Shown here piece by piece: positions 15,972-24,918 of a stretch of DNA of 60,050 nt. This DNA is from Caballeronia terrestris. GTDB taxonomy: Bacteria > Pseudomonadota > Gammaproteobacteria > Burkholderiales > Burkholderiaceae. The notes under the pieces are model-generated. The model saw only the letters and a program-made list of their open reading frames with translations. It searched no databases and was not told the origin of the DNA. The translations under genes were made by a program, and so were the position numbers. The stretch covers positions 1 to 60,050 of the forward strand of contig NZ_FCOL02000032.1 in NCBI RefSeq assembly GCF_001544515.1. The letters run 5' to 3'. How positions within the stretch are numbered: position 1 is the first letter of the stretch; every line of letters begins with the position of its first letter.

Positions 15972-16514
15972 TCAACCCTCACCGGCATCGCCCAACCCCC
16001 GCTGCATCAACACCGTATCGACCCATTTCCCATGCTTGAACCCGACCTTGCGCAGCACGCCGACATGCTCGAACCCCAACCGCGCATGCAACGCGATCGA
16101 CCCCGCGTTTCCGCTGTTGCCGATCACCGCGATCAACTGCCGCCAAGGCCCGGCTTCGCACCGCTCGACGAGCGCCGTCAAAAGCGCGAGCCCGATGCCG
16201 CGCCCATGCATGCCATCGGCGATATAGACCGAGTCTTCGATCGTGTGCCGATACGCCGAGCGCGCCCGATAAGCCGTCGCGTAAGCATATCCGGCGACCG
16301 CGCCATCGACTTCGGCAACGAGATACGGCAATTGCGCCGCGACGACCGCCGCATGGCGCGAGCGCATTTCATCGGCGCCGGGCGCGATTTCCTCGAAGGT
16401 CGCGAGCGCGTTTTCTACATAGTGCGCATAGATACGCGCGATCGTGTCGAAATCGGCCGGCGTCGCGTCGCGAATCGACGGCTCGCGCGTCTCAAATGCA
16501 ATGCGTGTGTTCAT
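15972..16514 (-). CDS. GNAT N-acetyltransferase (phosphinothricin acetyltransferase-like)
   Basis: 180 residues. RDATPADFDTIARIYAHYV opens the family pattern; GYAYATAYRARSAYRHTIED is the PAT/Bar-type strand region; the acetyl-CoA loop is GMHGRGIGLALL (Q/RxxGxG/A). The end, GFKHGKWVDTVLMQR, also matches phosphinothricin/methionine-sulfone acetyltransferases. It probably acetylates an amino-acid analogue such as methionine sulfoximine (family knowledge, substrate not proven). It is upstream of, and on the same strand as, yigZ, but separated by the repeat array. Confidence 0.88.
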   Translation of the reverse strand: MNTRIAFETREPSIRDATPADFDTIARIYAHYVENALATFEEIAPGADEMRSRHAAVVAAQLPYLVAEVDGAVAGYAYATAYRARSAYRHTIEDSVYIADGMHGRGIGLALLTALVERCEAGPWRQLIAVIGNSGNAGSIALHARLGFEHVGVLRKVGFKHGKWVDTVLMQRGLGDAGEG

Positions 16515-16843
16515 CGATCGAATCCTGAATCGTGGGACAGGAAGGCATGCTCAAAGCCTCCGGATTTTCGCACGACGCAAAGCCGCCGGCCGACGCTTAA
16601 AAAAAGCGTGCGCCGGCCGTGCGGCAGCCCACCAAACGCACGCATTTTCGCTAAAAGAAACCATTGAGTCGCGCGGGCACGGGCCTCTACACTAAGTCGT
16701 TTGAACTGGGCTTCAATCGTTCCGCCGAAAGGCCGCCGGGCGGGAGTCAATACCTAAGCGGGCGCGAGGCGGCGGGGATCAGGATGGCATTTGCGTCGCG
16801 GGGATGAATTGCAACGTTTCGCGGCGCAGGGCGATAACACGCA
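16515..16843. promoter_or_regulatory. Divergent region, GNAT / EAL gene, with candidate promoter
   Basis: 329 bases. A sigma70-like pair, TTGAGT (16664-16669) and TACACT (16688-16693) with 18-base spacing, points towards the EAL gene and leaves a leader of about 145 bases. A short frame at its left end has no family features. No other structure noted. Confidence 0.4.
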
Positions 16844-18430
16844 ATGAAAAAACTACGACGCTCGAGCCTGGCGGTGTTTCTCGCCGTCATCGTGCTGGCC
16901 GCGGCACTCGGGCCGGCCGCACTCGGCTTGCTGCTCGCCCAGCGCACCATGCGCGATCAGGAAGCCGAGCGCCTCAACCGCGTCGCCGATGCCGCGCTCA
17001 TGCGCGCCGAAGACGTGACGCGCCATCTGTCGAGCGCGCTCGGCGAGATCGCGCGTGTGTCCGACCAGCCGTGCTCCGCCGGCTATCTGCAGGAACTGCG
17101 CCGCATCGCGCTCGAACACCGCGCCGTGCGCGACGCCGGCGCCTTCGATCACAGCGGCCGCTGGCAATGCTCGTCGATGCTCGGCGCCGTCGCGCTCGAT
17201 GCGCTCGGCGGCCGCACGCTCCCGCCGCCCGACTGGCGCGGCCACGATGGCGTCATCGCGTGGTTCGGGCTTTTGCACATGCCGGGCGGCGACGAGTCGC
17301 TCGTGTTCGGTCGCGATGGGTACTACGTCGCGGCCGACCCGTCGGCGTATGTCGGCGGGAAGGGCGTCATGAAAGTGAGCAGCCTCGGCGTGATCAACAC
17401 GGAAGCGAGCCGCGTCATTGCGACGACGCCGAGCAGCGATCCGACCGCGATGCTCGCGCTCTACCGCCAGCCGCCCGATCCCGCCGCCGATGGCGACCCG
17501 CCCTACGTCGTGCGCCGCTCGATGACGATGCCGATCGCGGTCGTCGTGAGCGCGCCGCGCGAGGCGCTGCCCGAGCGTCTGCGCAGCCTGCCGTGGGGCT
17601 GGATCCTCGGTGGCGTCGCGGCGGGCGTTGCGCTCGCGGGCTGGGCGGCGTTCTTCATCGTGCGTCACATGTCGCCGCGCGGGCAACTGAGCGACGCGGT
17701 GCGGCGGCACCAGTTCATCGTCGCGTACCAGCCGATCGTCGATCTCGCGACGCGCCGCTGCGTCGGCGCCGAGGCGCTCGTGCGCTGGAAGCACCATAAC
17801 CGCATCGTGCGGCCCGATCATTTCATTCCGCTAGCGGAACACCGCGGGCTGATCCAGGCGATCACCGATCAGGTGCTCGATACCGTGCTGCTCGAACTCG
17901 GCGATTTTCTCAAGCGCTACCCGGAGTATTACGTGTCGATCAACCTGAGCGCCGCCGATCTCACGACACCGCGCTTTCTCGACAAGCTGAAGCCGTCGGT
18001 CGCGCGCCAGAAGGTGCGGCCGGAGCAGATCCGCATCGAGGCGACCGAGCGCGGCTTTCTCGACGCCGAAGCGGCCAAGGAAGTGATCAACGCGTTTCGC
18101 GACGCGGGCCACCCGGTCTACATCGACGATTTCGGCACCGGCTATTCGAGTCTCTCGCACCTGCAGAACTTTCACGTCGATGCGCTGAAGATCGACAAGT
18201 CGTTCGTCGATACGATCGGGCAGGACGCGGCGTCGAGCAGCGTGGCGTCGCACATCATCGAGATGGCGGCGACGCTGCAGGTGCAGGTGATCGCCGAGGG
18301 CATCGAGCGCGAGGAGCAGGCGGCTTATCTGCACGCGCGGGGCGCGCAGTTCGGCCAGGGGTGGCTGTTCTCGCCGCCGCTCACGGCCGCCGAGTTCATC
18401 CGGTATCTGGGCAAGACGCGCAAGGGTTGA
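16844..18430 (+). CDS. CSS-motif EAL-domain c-di-GMP phosphodiesterase (membrane)
   Basis: 528 residues. Helix 1 is at residues 9-32; the periplasmic CSS domain carries C77 (DQPCSAGY) and C109 (WQCSSML); helix 2 is near residues 248-270 (WGWILGGVAAGVALAGWAAF); the EAL domain follows from about residue 283. Its catalytic set is present: EAL at 310-312 (GAEALVRW), NLSAADL, and DDFGTGYSS at 428-436. It should hydrolyse c-di-GMP to pGpG in the cytoplasm. In E. coli CSS-EAL proteins the periplasmic disulfide, set by DsbA/DsbB, controls activity. No GGDEF domain. The start has no strong Shine-Dalgarno. Confidence 0.93.
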   Translation: MKKLRRSSLAVFLAVIVLAAALGPAALGLLLAQRTMRDQEAERLNRVADAALMRAEDVTRHLSSALGEIARVSDQPCSAGYLQELRRIALEHRAVRDAGAFDHSGRWQCSSMLGAVALDALGGRTLPPPDWRGHDGVIAWFGLLHMPGGDESLVFGRDGYYVAADPSAYVGGKGVMKVSSLGVINTEASRVIATTPSSDPTAMLALYRQPPDPAADGDPPYVVRRSMTMPIAVVVSAPREALPERLRSLPWGWILGGVAAGVALAGWAAFFIVRHMSPRGQLSDAVRRHQFIVAYQPIVDLATRRCVGAEALVRWKHHNRIVRPDHFIPLAEHRGLIQAITDQVLDTVLLELGDFLKRYPEYYVSINLSAADLTTPRFLDKLKPSVARQKVRPEQIRIEATERGFLDAEAAKEVINAFRDAGHPVYIDDFGTGYSSLSHLQNFHVDALKIDKSFVDTIGQDAASSSVASHIIEMAATLQVQVIAEGIEREEQAAYLHARGAQFGQGWLFSPPLTAAEFIRYLGKTRKG

Positions 18431-18505
18431 AGCGCGAGCGTTGAAGCGCCCCGGACGCAACGCGTGTACGCTTTACGCCGCCGACCCACTTCCACGAGCG
18501 CCGCC

Positions 18506-18913
18506 ATGAACGACCAATCCGCCACGACCTTTCTCAACGACGTGCGCCATCCGCTTCTCGCTCTGCACCGTAGCGTGCTCACCGAACTGCGCGCGAAGCA
18601 CGAGGCCGAGTTCGGGCCGGTGTCGCCGGGGGAGTTCCTGCAGATCGTGATCAACGGCAGCGCATATCGCTGGCTTGCGCCGCTCTCCACGGTGATCGCC
18701 GCCCTCGACGATGTCCTCGATGACAAGGAAGCGACCGCTGAAGGACGCATCGAAGTGGCATCGGCGGTAGTCTCGATGTTTTCCGCGAAGACGCGCGACC
18801 CCGCTTTCGCCGAAAAATACCTCCCGCTGTTGCAGGACAGCCCCGAGATTGCGGTGGCGAACGGCCACGTCGTGCAACTCGTGCGCGCCGCCGGGCCAGG
18901 GAAGGGCGATTGA
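18506..18913 (+). CDS. Conserved hypothetical protein (135 aa)
   Basis: A soluble, helical, acidic protein starting MNDQSATTFLNDVRHPLLAL. The ATG at 18506 was preferred over one 14 codons upstream, which adds only an Arg/Ser-rich stretch. No motif I recognise; no membrane or signal segment. The segment FLQIVINGSAYRWLAPLSTV is the best conserved-looking part. It lies 75 bases behind the EAL gene and may be cotranscribed. Followed by a terminator-like hairpin. Confidence 0.65.
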   Translation: MNDQSATTFLNDVRHPLLALHRSVLTELRAKHEAEFGPVSPGEFLQIVINGSAYRWLAPLSTVIAALDDVLDDKEATAEGRIEVASAVVSMFSAKTRDPAFAEKYLPLLQDSPEIAVANGHVVQLVRAAGPGKGD

Positions 18914-18936
18914 GTTCTATCGAAAAAGCGACCTAA

Positions 18937-18974
18937 AACCTGCGGATTCCGTACGCTCGGCGTCTGCGGGTTTT
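18937..18974 (+). terminator. Terminator-like hairpin before the arginine cluster
   Basis: AACCTGCGGA (18937-18946) pairs with TCTGCGGGTT (18963-18972), including two G-U pairs, ending in TTTT. The 16-base loop makes it weaker than the others. It separates the EAL locus from the arginine operon. Confidence 0.55.
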
Positions 18975-19171
18975 CATGACTGCCTCGCGGACCGCGCCTT
19001 GCCGGATAAAGCGTTGCGCCCGCCCGCGACTCCCTTCATGCCGTGCTGCGCCGCAATAAAACCGTCCCGTCGCATTTGAGCAATTGATTTTCGCTTGCGA
19101 CTATCGGCGCCGATCGCTGAAGTTTCAAAGATTTCAGGCGATGCCGATTCGAAAATCAGACGGAGACGCAC

Positions 19172-19861
19172 GTGTTCCTATACGGCTACGGCCCGTTGCT
19201 CCTGGCGGGCGCCAAACAGACTATCGCGCTCGCGGTGTTATCCCTCGCGGTATCGGTCGTGCTCGGGTTGCTCGGCGCGTTGGCGAAACTGTCGCGGCAT
19301 GCGCCGCTGCGCATCGTCGCGACCGCCTACACGACGCTGATCCGCTCGGTTCCGGATCTCGTGCTGATGCTGCTGCTCTTCTACAGCATCCAGATCGCGG
19401 TCAACAATCTCACCGATGCCTTCGGCCTCGAACAATTCGACATCGATCCCTTCACGGCGGGCGTGCTCACGCTCGGCTTCATCTACGGCGCGTACTTCAC
19501 CGACACGTTTCGCGGCGCGTTCCTCGCTGTGCCGCGCGGACAACTGGAAGCAGGCAGCGCCTACGGCATGAGCGGCATGCGCGTGTTCGGCCGCATCCTG
19601 TTCCCGCAGATGATGCGTTTCGCGCTGCCGGGCATCGGCAACAACTGGCAGGTGCTCGTGAAGGCGACGGCGCTCGTGTCGATCATCGGTCTCGCCGATA
19701 TCGTCAAGGCCGCGCAGGACGCGGGCAAGGGCACCTTCAACATGTTCCTCTTCATCCTCGTCGCCGCGCTCGCCTACCTCGCGATCACGACGGTATCGAA
19801 CGTCGTGCTGATGCTGCTCGAACGCCGCTATTCGATCGGCGTGCGGCACGCCGAACTCTGA
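19172..19861 (+). CDS. hisQ: Basic amino-acid ABC transporter permease (HisQ/AotQ-like)
   Basis: 229 residues from a GTG at 19172, with CGGAGA 6 bases upstream. It has about five transmembrane helices and the polar amino-acid permease motif LIRSVPDLVLMLLLFYS near residue 57. The EAA loop is EAGSAYGMSGMRVFGRILFPQ at about residues 127-147. It is one of two inner-membrane subunits importing arginine/ornithine/histidine-type substrates. First gene of the arginine uptake and catabolism cluster; the next permease follows after 16 bases. Confidence 0.93.
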   Translation: MFLYGYGPLLLAGAKQTIALAVLSLAVSVVLGLLGALAKLSRHAPLRIVATAYTTLIRSVPDLVLMLLLFYSIQIAVNNLTDAFGLEQFDIDPFTAGVLTLGFIYGAYFTDTFRGAFLAVPRGQLEAGSAYGMSGMRVFGRILFPQMMRFALPGIGNNWQVLVKATALVSIIGLADIVKAAQDAGKGTFNMFLFILVAALAYLAITTVSNVVLMLLERRYSIGVRHAEL

Positions 19862-19877
19862 GCCAGGAGCGCCGACC

Positions 19878-20591
19878 ATGATCCAGATCCTCGCCGAATA
19901 CTGGCGCCCGTTTCTCTACTCCGACGGCATGCGCGCGTCGGGCCTCGTCATCACGCTGTGGCTGCTCGTGGCATCGATCGCGCTCGGCTTCGCCGCGGCC
20001 GTGCCGCTCGCATGCGCGCGGGTGTCGAAGAACCGCTGGCTCTCGACGCCGGTGCGCCTCTACACGTATGTGTTTCGCGGCACGCCGCTCTACGTGCAGC
20101 TGCTGCTGCTCTACACCGGCATGTACAGCCTCGAATTCGTGCGCACGCATTCGCTGCTGGAAGCGTTTTTCCGCAGCGGCATGAACTGCGCGGTCCTCGC
20201 GTTCGCGCTCAACACCTGCGCCTACACGACCGAGATCTTCGCCGGCGCGATCCGGGCGATTCCGCACGGCGAAGTCGAAGCGGCCCGCGCCTACGGCATG
20301 GGCACCTTCACGATGTACCGCCGCGTGATCCTGCCGTCCGCGCTGCGCCGCGCCTTGCCTCTCTACAGCAACGAGGTCATCCTGATGCTGCACGCGACGA
20401 CCGTCGCGTTCACGGCGACCGTGCCCGACATCCTGAAAGTGGCGCGCGACGCGAATTCGGCGACGTATCAATCGTTCGAATCGTTCGGGATCGCCGCGCT
20501 GATGTATCTCGCGATATCGTTCGCGCTGGTCGCCGCGTTCAGGCGCGCCGAGAAGCGCTGGCTCGGCTATCTGGACGCCGGCCGCCGCTGA
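19878..20591 (+). CDS. hisM: Basic amino-acid ABC transporter permease (HisM/AotM-like)
   Basis: 237 residues with five predicted helices. VFRGTPLYVQLLLLYTGMY near residue 57 is the permease signature, and the EAA loop is EVEAARAYGMGTFTMYRRVILPSALRRALP, read in two parts around residues 133-155. It pairs with the preceding permease in the HisQM-type heterodimer. The start at 19878 follows CCAGGAGCGCCGACC, a good Shine-Dalgarno. The ATPase gene follows 51 bases later. Confidence 0.94.
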   Translation: MIQILAEYWRPFLYSDGMRASGLVITLWLLVASIALGFAAAVPLACARVSKNRWLSTPVRLYTYVFRGTPLYVQLLLLYTGMYSLEFVRTHSLLEAFFRSGMNCAVLAFALNTCAYTTEIFAGAIRAIPHGEVEAARAYGMGTFTMYRRVILPSALRRALPLYSNEVILMLHATTVAFTATVPDILKVARDANSATYQSFESFGIAALMYLAISFALVAAFRRAEKRWLGYLDAGRR

Positions 20592-20642
20592 TCTGCGGCT
20601 AGAATCACATTGCTTTCACCAGTCATCACCCGGGAGAACGAG

Positions 20643-21434
20643 TTGGAGCCAACCGCCAAAGACGCCGCGACGAAACTCGTGGCAGCAGACATCCACAAGC
20701 GCTACGGCGACAACGAAGTGCTCAAGGGCGTTTCGCTTGCCGCCAAAGCGGGCGACGTGATCAGCATCATCGGCGCGAGCGGATCGGGCAAGAGCACGTT
20801 CCTGCGCTGCATCAATTTTCTGGAGCGGCCCAACGCGGGGCAGATCATCGTCGACGGCGAGCCCGTGCGTACGAAGGCCGACCGCGCGGGCAATCTCGAC
20901 GTCGCGGATCACAAGCAACTTCAGCGCGTGCGCACCAAGCTCGCGATGGTGTTCCAGCACTTCAACTTGTGGTCGCACATGACGGCCATCGAGAACGTGA
21001 TGGAAGCGCCGATGCACGTGCTCGGCCTCTCGAAGAAGGAAGCCGAGGACCGCGCGCGCACGTATCTGGAGAAGGTCGGTCTCGCGCCGCGCATGGAGAA
21101 GCAGTATCCGTCGCACTTGTCGGGCGGTCAGCAGCAGCGCGTCGCGATTGCGCGCGCGCTCGCGATGCATCCCGACGTCATGCTCTTCGACGAACCTACT
21201 TCCGCGCTCGATCCGGAACTCGTCGGCGAAGTGCTGAAGGTGATGCAGAAGCTCGCGGAAGAAGGGCGCACGATGATCGTCGTGACCCACGAGATGGGTT
21301 TCGCGCGCAACGTGTCGAATCACGTGATGTTCCTGCATCAGGGACGCACCGAGGAAGAAGGCGCGCCCGCCGAGGTCCTCACTTCGCCGAAAAGCGAGCG
21401 GCTCAAGCAGTTCCTCTCCGGCAGCCTCAAATAA
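20643..21434 (+). CDS. hisP: Basic amino-acid ABC transporter ATPase (HisP/AotP-like)
   Basis: 263 residues starting at a TTG (20643), chosen because GGGAG lies 6 bases upstream; a second TTG at 20610 lacks a ribosome site. Walker A GASGSGKST, Q-loop VFQHFNLWSHMTAIENV, signature LSGGQQQR, Walker B MLFDEPTSALDP and the H-loop VTHEMGF are complete. It powers the permease pair; the binding protein is encoded 8.6 kb downstream at 30049. The regulator gene starts 5 bases after its stop. Confidence 0.95.
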   Translation: MEPTAKDAATKLVAADIHKRYGDNEVLKGVSLAAKAGDVISIIGASGSGKSTFLRCINFLERPNAGQIIVDGEPVRTKADRAGNLDVADHKQLQRVRTKLAMVFQHFNLWSHMTAIENVMEAPMHVLGLSKKEAEDRARTYLEKVGLAPRMEKQYPSHLSGGQQQRVAIARALAMHPDVMLFDEPTSALDPELVGEVLKVMQKLAEEGRTMIVVTHEMGFARNVSNHVMFLHQGRTEEEGAPAEVLTSPKSERLKQFLSGSLK

Positions 21435-21438
21435 GCCG

Positions 21439-22470
21439 GTGAGCGTCAATCCAGGCGCCCCGTCGAAGCCGATCACAGTTGCGATCGTCGCGTTGCCGCC
21501 GTGTTCTATGAGCGGCATCGGCCCGATCGTCGACAGCCTGCATCTCGCGAACGAAATCGACGGCCATCTGCTCTACGACTGGACCGTCTGCTCCTGGGAC
21601 GGCCGTCCCGTGCCGCTCGCGGGCGGCGCGCAGCTTCCTGCCGATGCCGCTTTCGGCGACGCAATCCAGTGCGACTGGCTGATCGTCGTCTCGGAGCGCT
21701 ATCAGCAATTCGCCGACTACCGGCTCTTTCTCGCGAGCCTCGCGCGCGTCGCGACCCGCACGCCGCTCGTCAGCGGCATTCACCACGGCGTGTGGTGGCT
21801 CGCGATGGCGGGGCAACTGAGCGCGTATCGCGTCGCAGTGAACTGGGAGACGTTCCAGCAGTTCGCCGAGCAGTTCGAGCGCTCGATCGTCACGCAGCAG
21901 ATCTTCGAAATCGATCGCGACCGCGCGACGTGCGCGGGCGGGCAGGCCACCGTCGATTTCATGCTCGCGATGATCGCCCGCGAGCACGGCCGCGATCTGT
22001 CGGAGCGCATTGCGGATTCGCTCGGGATCGGCGTGTTGCGTGCAGGCGAGGAGCGTCAGCGCATTCCGTTCGTGACGGCGCCCGGTGAGCGGCATCCGCG
22101 GCTGAACGACGCGTTGCAGTTGATGGAAGCGAATATCGAAGACCCGCTCGCGACCGATGAAATTGCGGGGCTTGTCGGGATTTCGCGGCGGCAACTGGAG
22201 CGCCTGTTTCGACAGTATCTCGGCGCGATGCCATCGAAGTATTACCTCAACTTGCGCTTGACCAAGGCGCGCACGCAATTGCAGCGCTCGAGCAAATCGG
22301 TCGTGCAGATCAGCCTCGCGTGCGGATTCTCATCGGCGGCGCATTTTTCGAATGCGTATCGCGACCGGTTCGGCGTCACGCCGCGTGAAGAACGCCGGAA
22401 CTGGATCGAGAAGCATCGCGGTCAGGGAAGTGACGAGCCGCGCGGCGGGGCGTTGCTGGAGTCTCGTTGA
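21439..22470 (+). CDS. argR: AraC-family regulator with GATase1-like sensor domain (ArgR-like)
   Basis: 343 residues starting at GTG 21439. Residues about 12-190 form a class I glutamine-amidotransferase-like (DJ-1/PfpI) sensor module; residues about 220-320 are a double HTH of the AraC type (LVGISRRQLERLFRQYLG, then ISLACGFSSAAHFSNAYRDRFG). This architecture and the location between the transporter and the catabolic genes match Pseudomonas aeruginosa ArgR, the arginine-responsive activator of aot and aru operons. It is not homologous to E. coli ArgR. A role as arginine-responsive activator of this cluster is a strong inference. Confidence 0.88.
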   Translation: MSVNPGAPSKPITVAIVALPPCSMSGIGPIVDSLHLANEIDGHLLYDWTVCSWDGRPVPLAGGAQLPADAAFGDAIQCDWLIVVSERYQQFADYRLFLASLARVATRTPLVSGIHHGVWWLAMAGQLSAYRVAVNWETFQQFAEQFERSIVTQQIFEIDRDRATCAGGQATVDFMLAMIAREHGRDLSERIADSLGIGVLRAGEERQRIPFVTAPGERHPRLNDALQLMEANIEDPLATDEIAGLVGISRRQLERLFRQYLGAMPSKYYLNLRLTKARTQLQRSSKSVVQISLACGFSSAAHFSNAYRDRFGVTPREERRNWIEKHRGQGSDEPRGGALLESR

Positions 22471-22602
22471 CGCTGGTAACGCGCAGCGCAAACCTGCCGA
22501 TACTCCACAAACCATGTCGCGAACGCGCAAGACGAAACCCGCGACATTACCTAATATCGACAGTAACGCAGCAGCAGCACGAACCAGACAAAGGAGTAGC
22601 TC

Positions 22603-23832
22603 ATGACCGACATCAACGTAACGCGCGGCACTTTCGACGAAGTGATGGTCCCTGTATTCGCCCCGGCGAATTTCGTGCCCGATCGCGGCCTTGGTTCCCG
22701 CATCTGGGACACCGACGGCAAGGATTACGTCGACTTCGCCGGCGGCATCGCCGTCACCGCGCTCGGCCACGCGCATCCCGAACTGCTGAAAGTGTTGCAT
22801 GAGCAGGGCGAAAAGCTCTGGCACATCGGTAACGGCTACACGAACGCGCCGGTGCTGCGTCTCGCAAAACGCCTGACCGACCTGACTTTCGCCGATCGCG
22901 CCTTCTTCGCGAACTCCGGCGCCGAAGCGAACGAAGCCGCGCTGAAACTAGCGCGCCGTTACGCGATCGAGAAGTTCGGTCCGGAGAAGATCGAGATCAT
23001 CTCGTTCACGCAGTCGTTCCACGGACGCACGTTCTTTACCGTCAGCGTCGGCGGCCAGCCGAAGTATGCGGAAGGCTTCGGCCCGCAACCGCAAGGCATC
23101 CGCCACTTGCCGTATAACGATCTCGCGCAGGCGCGTGAAGCGATCGGCGAGAAGACCTGCGCGGTGATCGTCGAGCCGATCCAGGGCGAAGGCGGCGTGC
23201 TGCCCGCCGATCCGGCGTTCCTTCAAGGCTTGCGCGATGCGTGCGACCAGCACGGCGCGCTGCTGATTTTCGATGAAGTGCAGACGGGCGTCGGCCGCAC
23301 CGGTTCGCTCTACGCGTACATGCAGTACGGCGTCACGCCCGACATCCTCACCACCGCGAAGGCGCTCGGCAACGGCTTCCCGATCGGCGCGATGCTGACG
23401 ACGAACGACATCGCCGCGCACTTCAAGGTCGGCGTACACGGCACGACCTACGGCGGCAATCCGCTGGGCGCATCGATCGCGGAGAAGGTGGTCGAACTGA
23501 TCAGCGACCCGAAGTTGCTCGCGGGCGTCGCTGAGCGCAGTGAGGCGATCAAGGCGCATCTCGTGCGCATCAACGAGCGTTTCTCGATCTTCAAGGAAAT
23601 CCGCGGCAAGGGTCTGCTGATCGGCGCCGAACTGACCGATGCCTACAAGGATCGCGCGAAGGACGTGCTGAACGCGGCGGCCGCGAATGGCGTGATCATG
23701 TTGATCGCGGGGCCGAACGTGCTGCGCTTCGCGCCGTCGCTCGTCATGCCGATGGCTGATCTCGACGAAGGCTTCGAACGTATCGAGAAGGCGATCGGCG
23801 AAGTGGTCGGCGTCGCTGAAACGGCGCGCTGA
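22603..23832 (+). CDS. astC: Succinylornithine/acetylornithine transaminase AstC
   Basis: 409 residues, class III PLP aminotransferase. ANSGAEANEAALKLARRY, FHGRTFF and the catalytic lysine K253 in TTAKALGNGFPIGAM are all present, as is EPIQGEGGV. In the AST pathway it converts N2-succinylornithine plus 2-oxoglutarate to succinylglutamate semialdehyde and glutamate; homologues also act on acetylornithine. A strong ribosome site (AAAGGAG, 7 bases before ATG) and 132 bases of upstream space suggest an internal promoter, the likely ArgR target. First catabolic gene of the cluster. Confidence 0.95.
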   Translation: MTDINVTRGTFDEVMVPVFAPANFVPDRGLGSRIWDTDGKDYVDFAGGIAVTALGHAHPELLKVLHEQGEKLWHIGNGYTNAPVLRLAKRLTDLTFADRAFFANSGAEANEAALKLARRYAIEKFGPEKIEIISFTQSFHGRTFFTVSVGGQPKYAEGFGPQPQGIRHLPYNDLAQAREAIGEKTCAVIVEPIQGEGGVLPADPAFLQGLRDACDQHGALLIFDEVQTGVGRTGSLYAYMQYGVTPDILTTAKALGNGFPIGAMLTTNDIAAHFKVGVHGTTYGGNPLGASIAEKVVELISDPKLLAGVAERSEAIKAHLVRINERFSIFKEIRGKGLLIGAELTDAYKDRAKDVLNAAAANGVIMLIAGPNVLRFAPSLVMPMADLDEGFERIEKAIGEVVGVAETAR

Positions 23833-23865
23833 TTCAAGTAGAGCAACCCCAAGACACTGGAACCG

Positions 23866-24918
23866 ATGATGCTATTCGTCCGACCGGCAAGACTCTCCGA
23901 TCTCGACGCGCTCGAACGGATGGCGCGCGCGGCGCACCCCGTGCTGCACTCGCTGCCGCGCGACCGGCGCGCACTCGAAACGCGCGTCGCGCTCTCTGAA
24001 GATTCGTTTCGCGCGGAAGTCGATTTTCCGGGCGAGGAGTTTTATCTCTTCGTGCTCGAAGACTCGGAGACGGGCGCGCTGCACGGCACGTCGAGCATCG
24101 TGGCATCGGCGGGGTATTCGGAGCCGTTCTACGCGTTTCGCAACGACGCGCTGATCCACGCGTCGCGCGAACTGAAGGTGAACCGCAAGATCCACGCCCT
24201 CACGATGTCGCATGAACTGACGGGCAAGAGCCGTCTGACGGGCTTCTACATCGATCCCGCCCTGCGCGACGAAGCCAGCCAGGACGCGGCGGCGCATCTG
24301 CTGTCGCGGGCACGCATGCTGTACATCGCGGCGAACCGCAAGCGCTTCTCGAACGAAGTGTTCTCGCTGATGCTCGGCGTCACCGACGATGCGGGCGTCT
24401 CGCCGTTCTGGGAAGCGGTCGGCCGGAAGTTCTTCGGGCGCGACTTCGAGCAGGTCGAGCTGGAGTCGGGTGGGCGCAGCCGCACGTTCATCGCGGAGGT
24501 GATGCCGAGCTATCCGCTCTACGTGCCGCTCCTGCCGGCTGAAGCACAACGCGTGCTGGGCGAGCCGGCCGAAGGCGCGCTGCTCGCCTACGACATCCAT
24601 CTGGAAGAAGGCTTCGAGCCGGACCGTTTCGTCGATATCTTCGATGCCGGCCCGGTGCTGACCATCGCGGTGGAACGCAGCGCGTCGGTCACGACCAACG
24701 AGATGCGCACGGTGTACGAAGGCGCGGCGCCGTCGGGCACGCAGTATCTGGTGGCGGCGGGCGGTGCGCATTCGTTTCGCTGCGCGCTCGCGACGCTGCC
24801 GCCCACGCGTGCCGATGGCGCGACGCTCACCGCGCCGATGCGCGAGGCGCTCGGCGTCAACGAAAAGGATACGGTGCGTTGCGTGCCGTTGCATCTGGCC
24901 TCGGGAGAAATGCAATGA
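23866..24918 (+). CDS. aruF: Arginine/ornithine succinyltransferase, alpha subunit
   Basis: 350 residues of the AstA/AruF family: MLFVRPARLSDLDALERMAR, ELTGKSRLTGFYIDPALRDE, SPFWEAVGRKFFGRDFEQ and LLPAEAQRVLGE. It transfers succinyl from succinyl-CoA to the alpha-amino group of arginine (or ornithine), the first AST step. Pseudomonas and Burkholderia use two paralogous subunits; the partner follows with a 4-base ATGA overlap, implying translational coupling. Two adjacent ATGs (23866, 23869) are possible starts. Confidence 0.95.
   Translation: MMLFVRPARLSDLDALERMARAAHPVLHSLPRDRRALETRVALSEDSFRAEVDFPGEEFYLFVLEDSETGALHGTSSIVASAGYSEPFYAFRNDALIHASRELKVNRKIHALTMSHELTGKSRLTGFYIDPALRDEASQDAAAHLLSRARMLYIAANRKRFSNEVFSLMLGVTDDAGVSPFWEAVGRKFFGRDFEQVELESGGRSRTFIAEVMPSYPLYVPLLPAEAQRVLGEPAEGALLAYDIHLEEGFEPDRFVDIFDAGPVLTIAVERSASVTTNEMRTVYEGAAPSGTQYLVAAGGAHSFRCALATLPPTRADGATLTAPMREALGVNEKDTVRCVPLHLASGEMQ

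Noticed and set aside
22471..22602. Sigma54 promoter in front of astC
   Set aside because: I looked for the GG-N10-GC pattern with the conserved flanks and found no acceptable match; sigma54 control seen for E. coli ast is not supported here.
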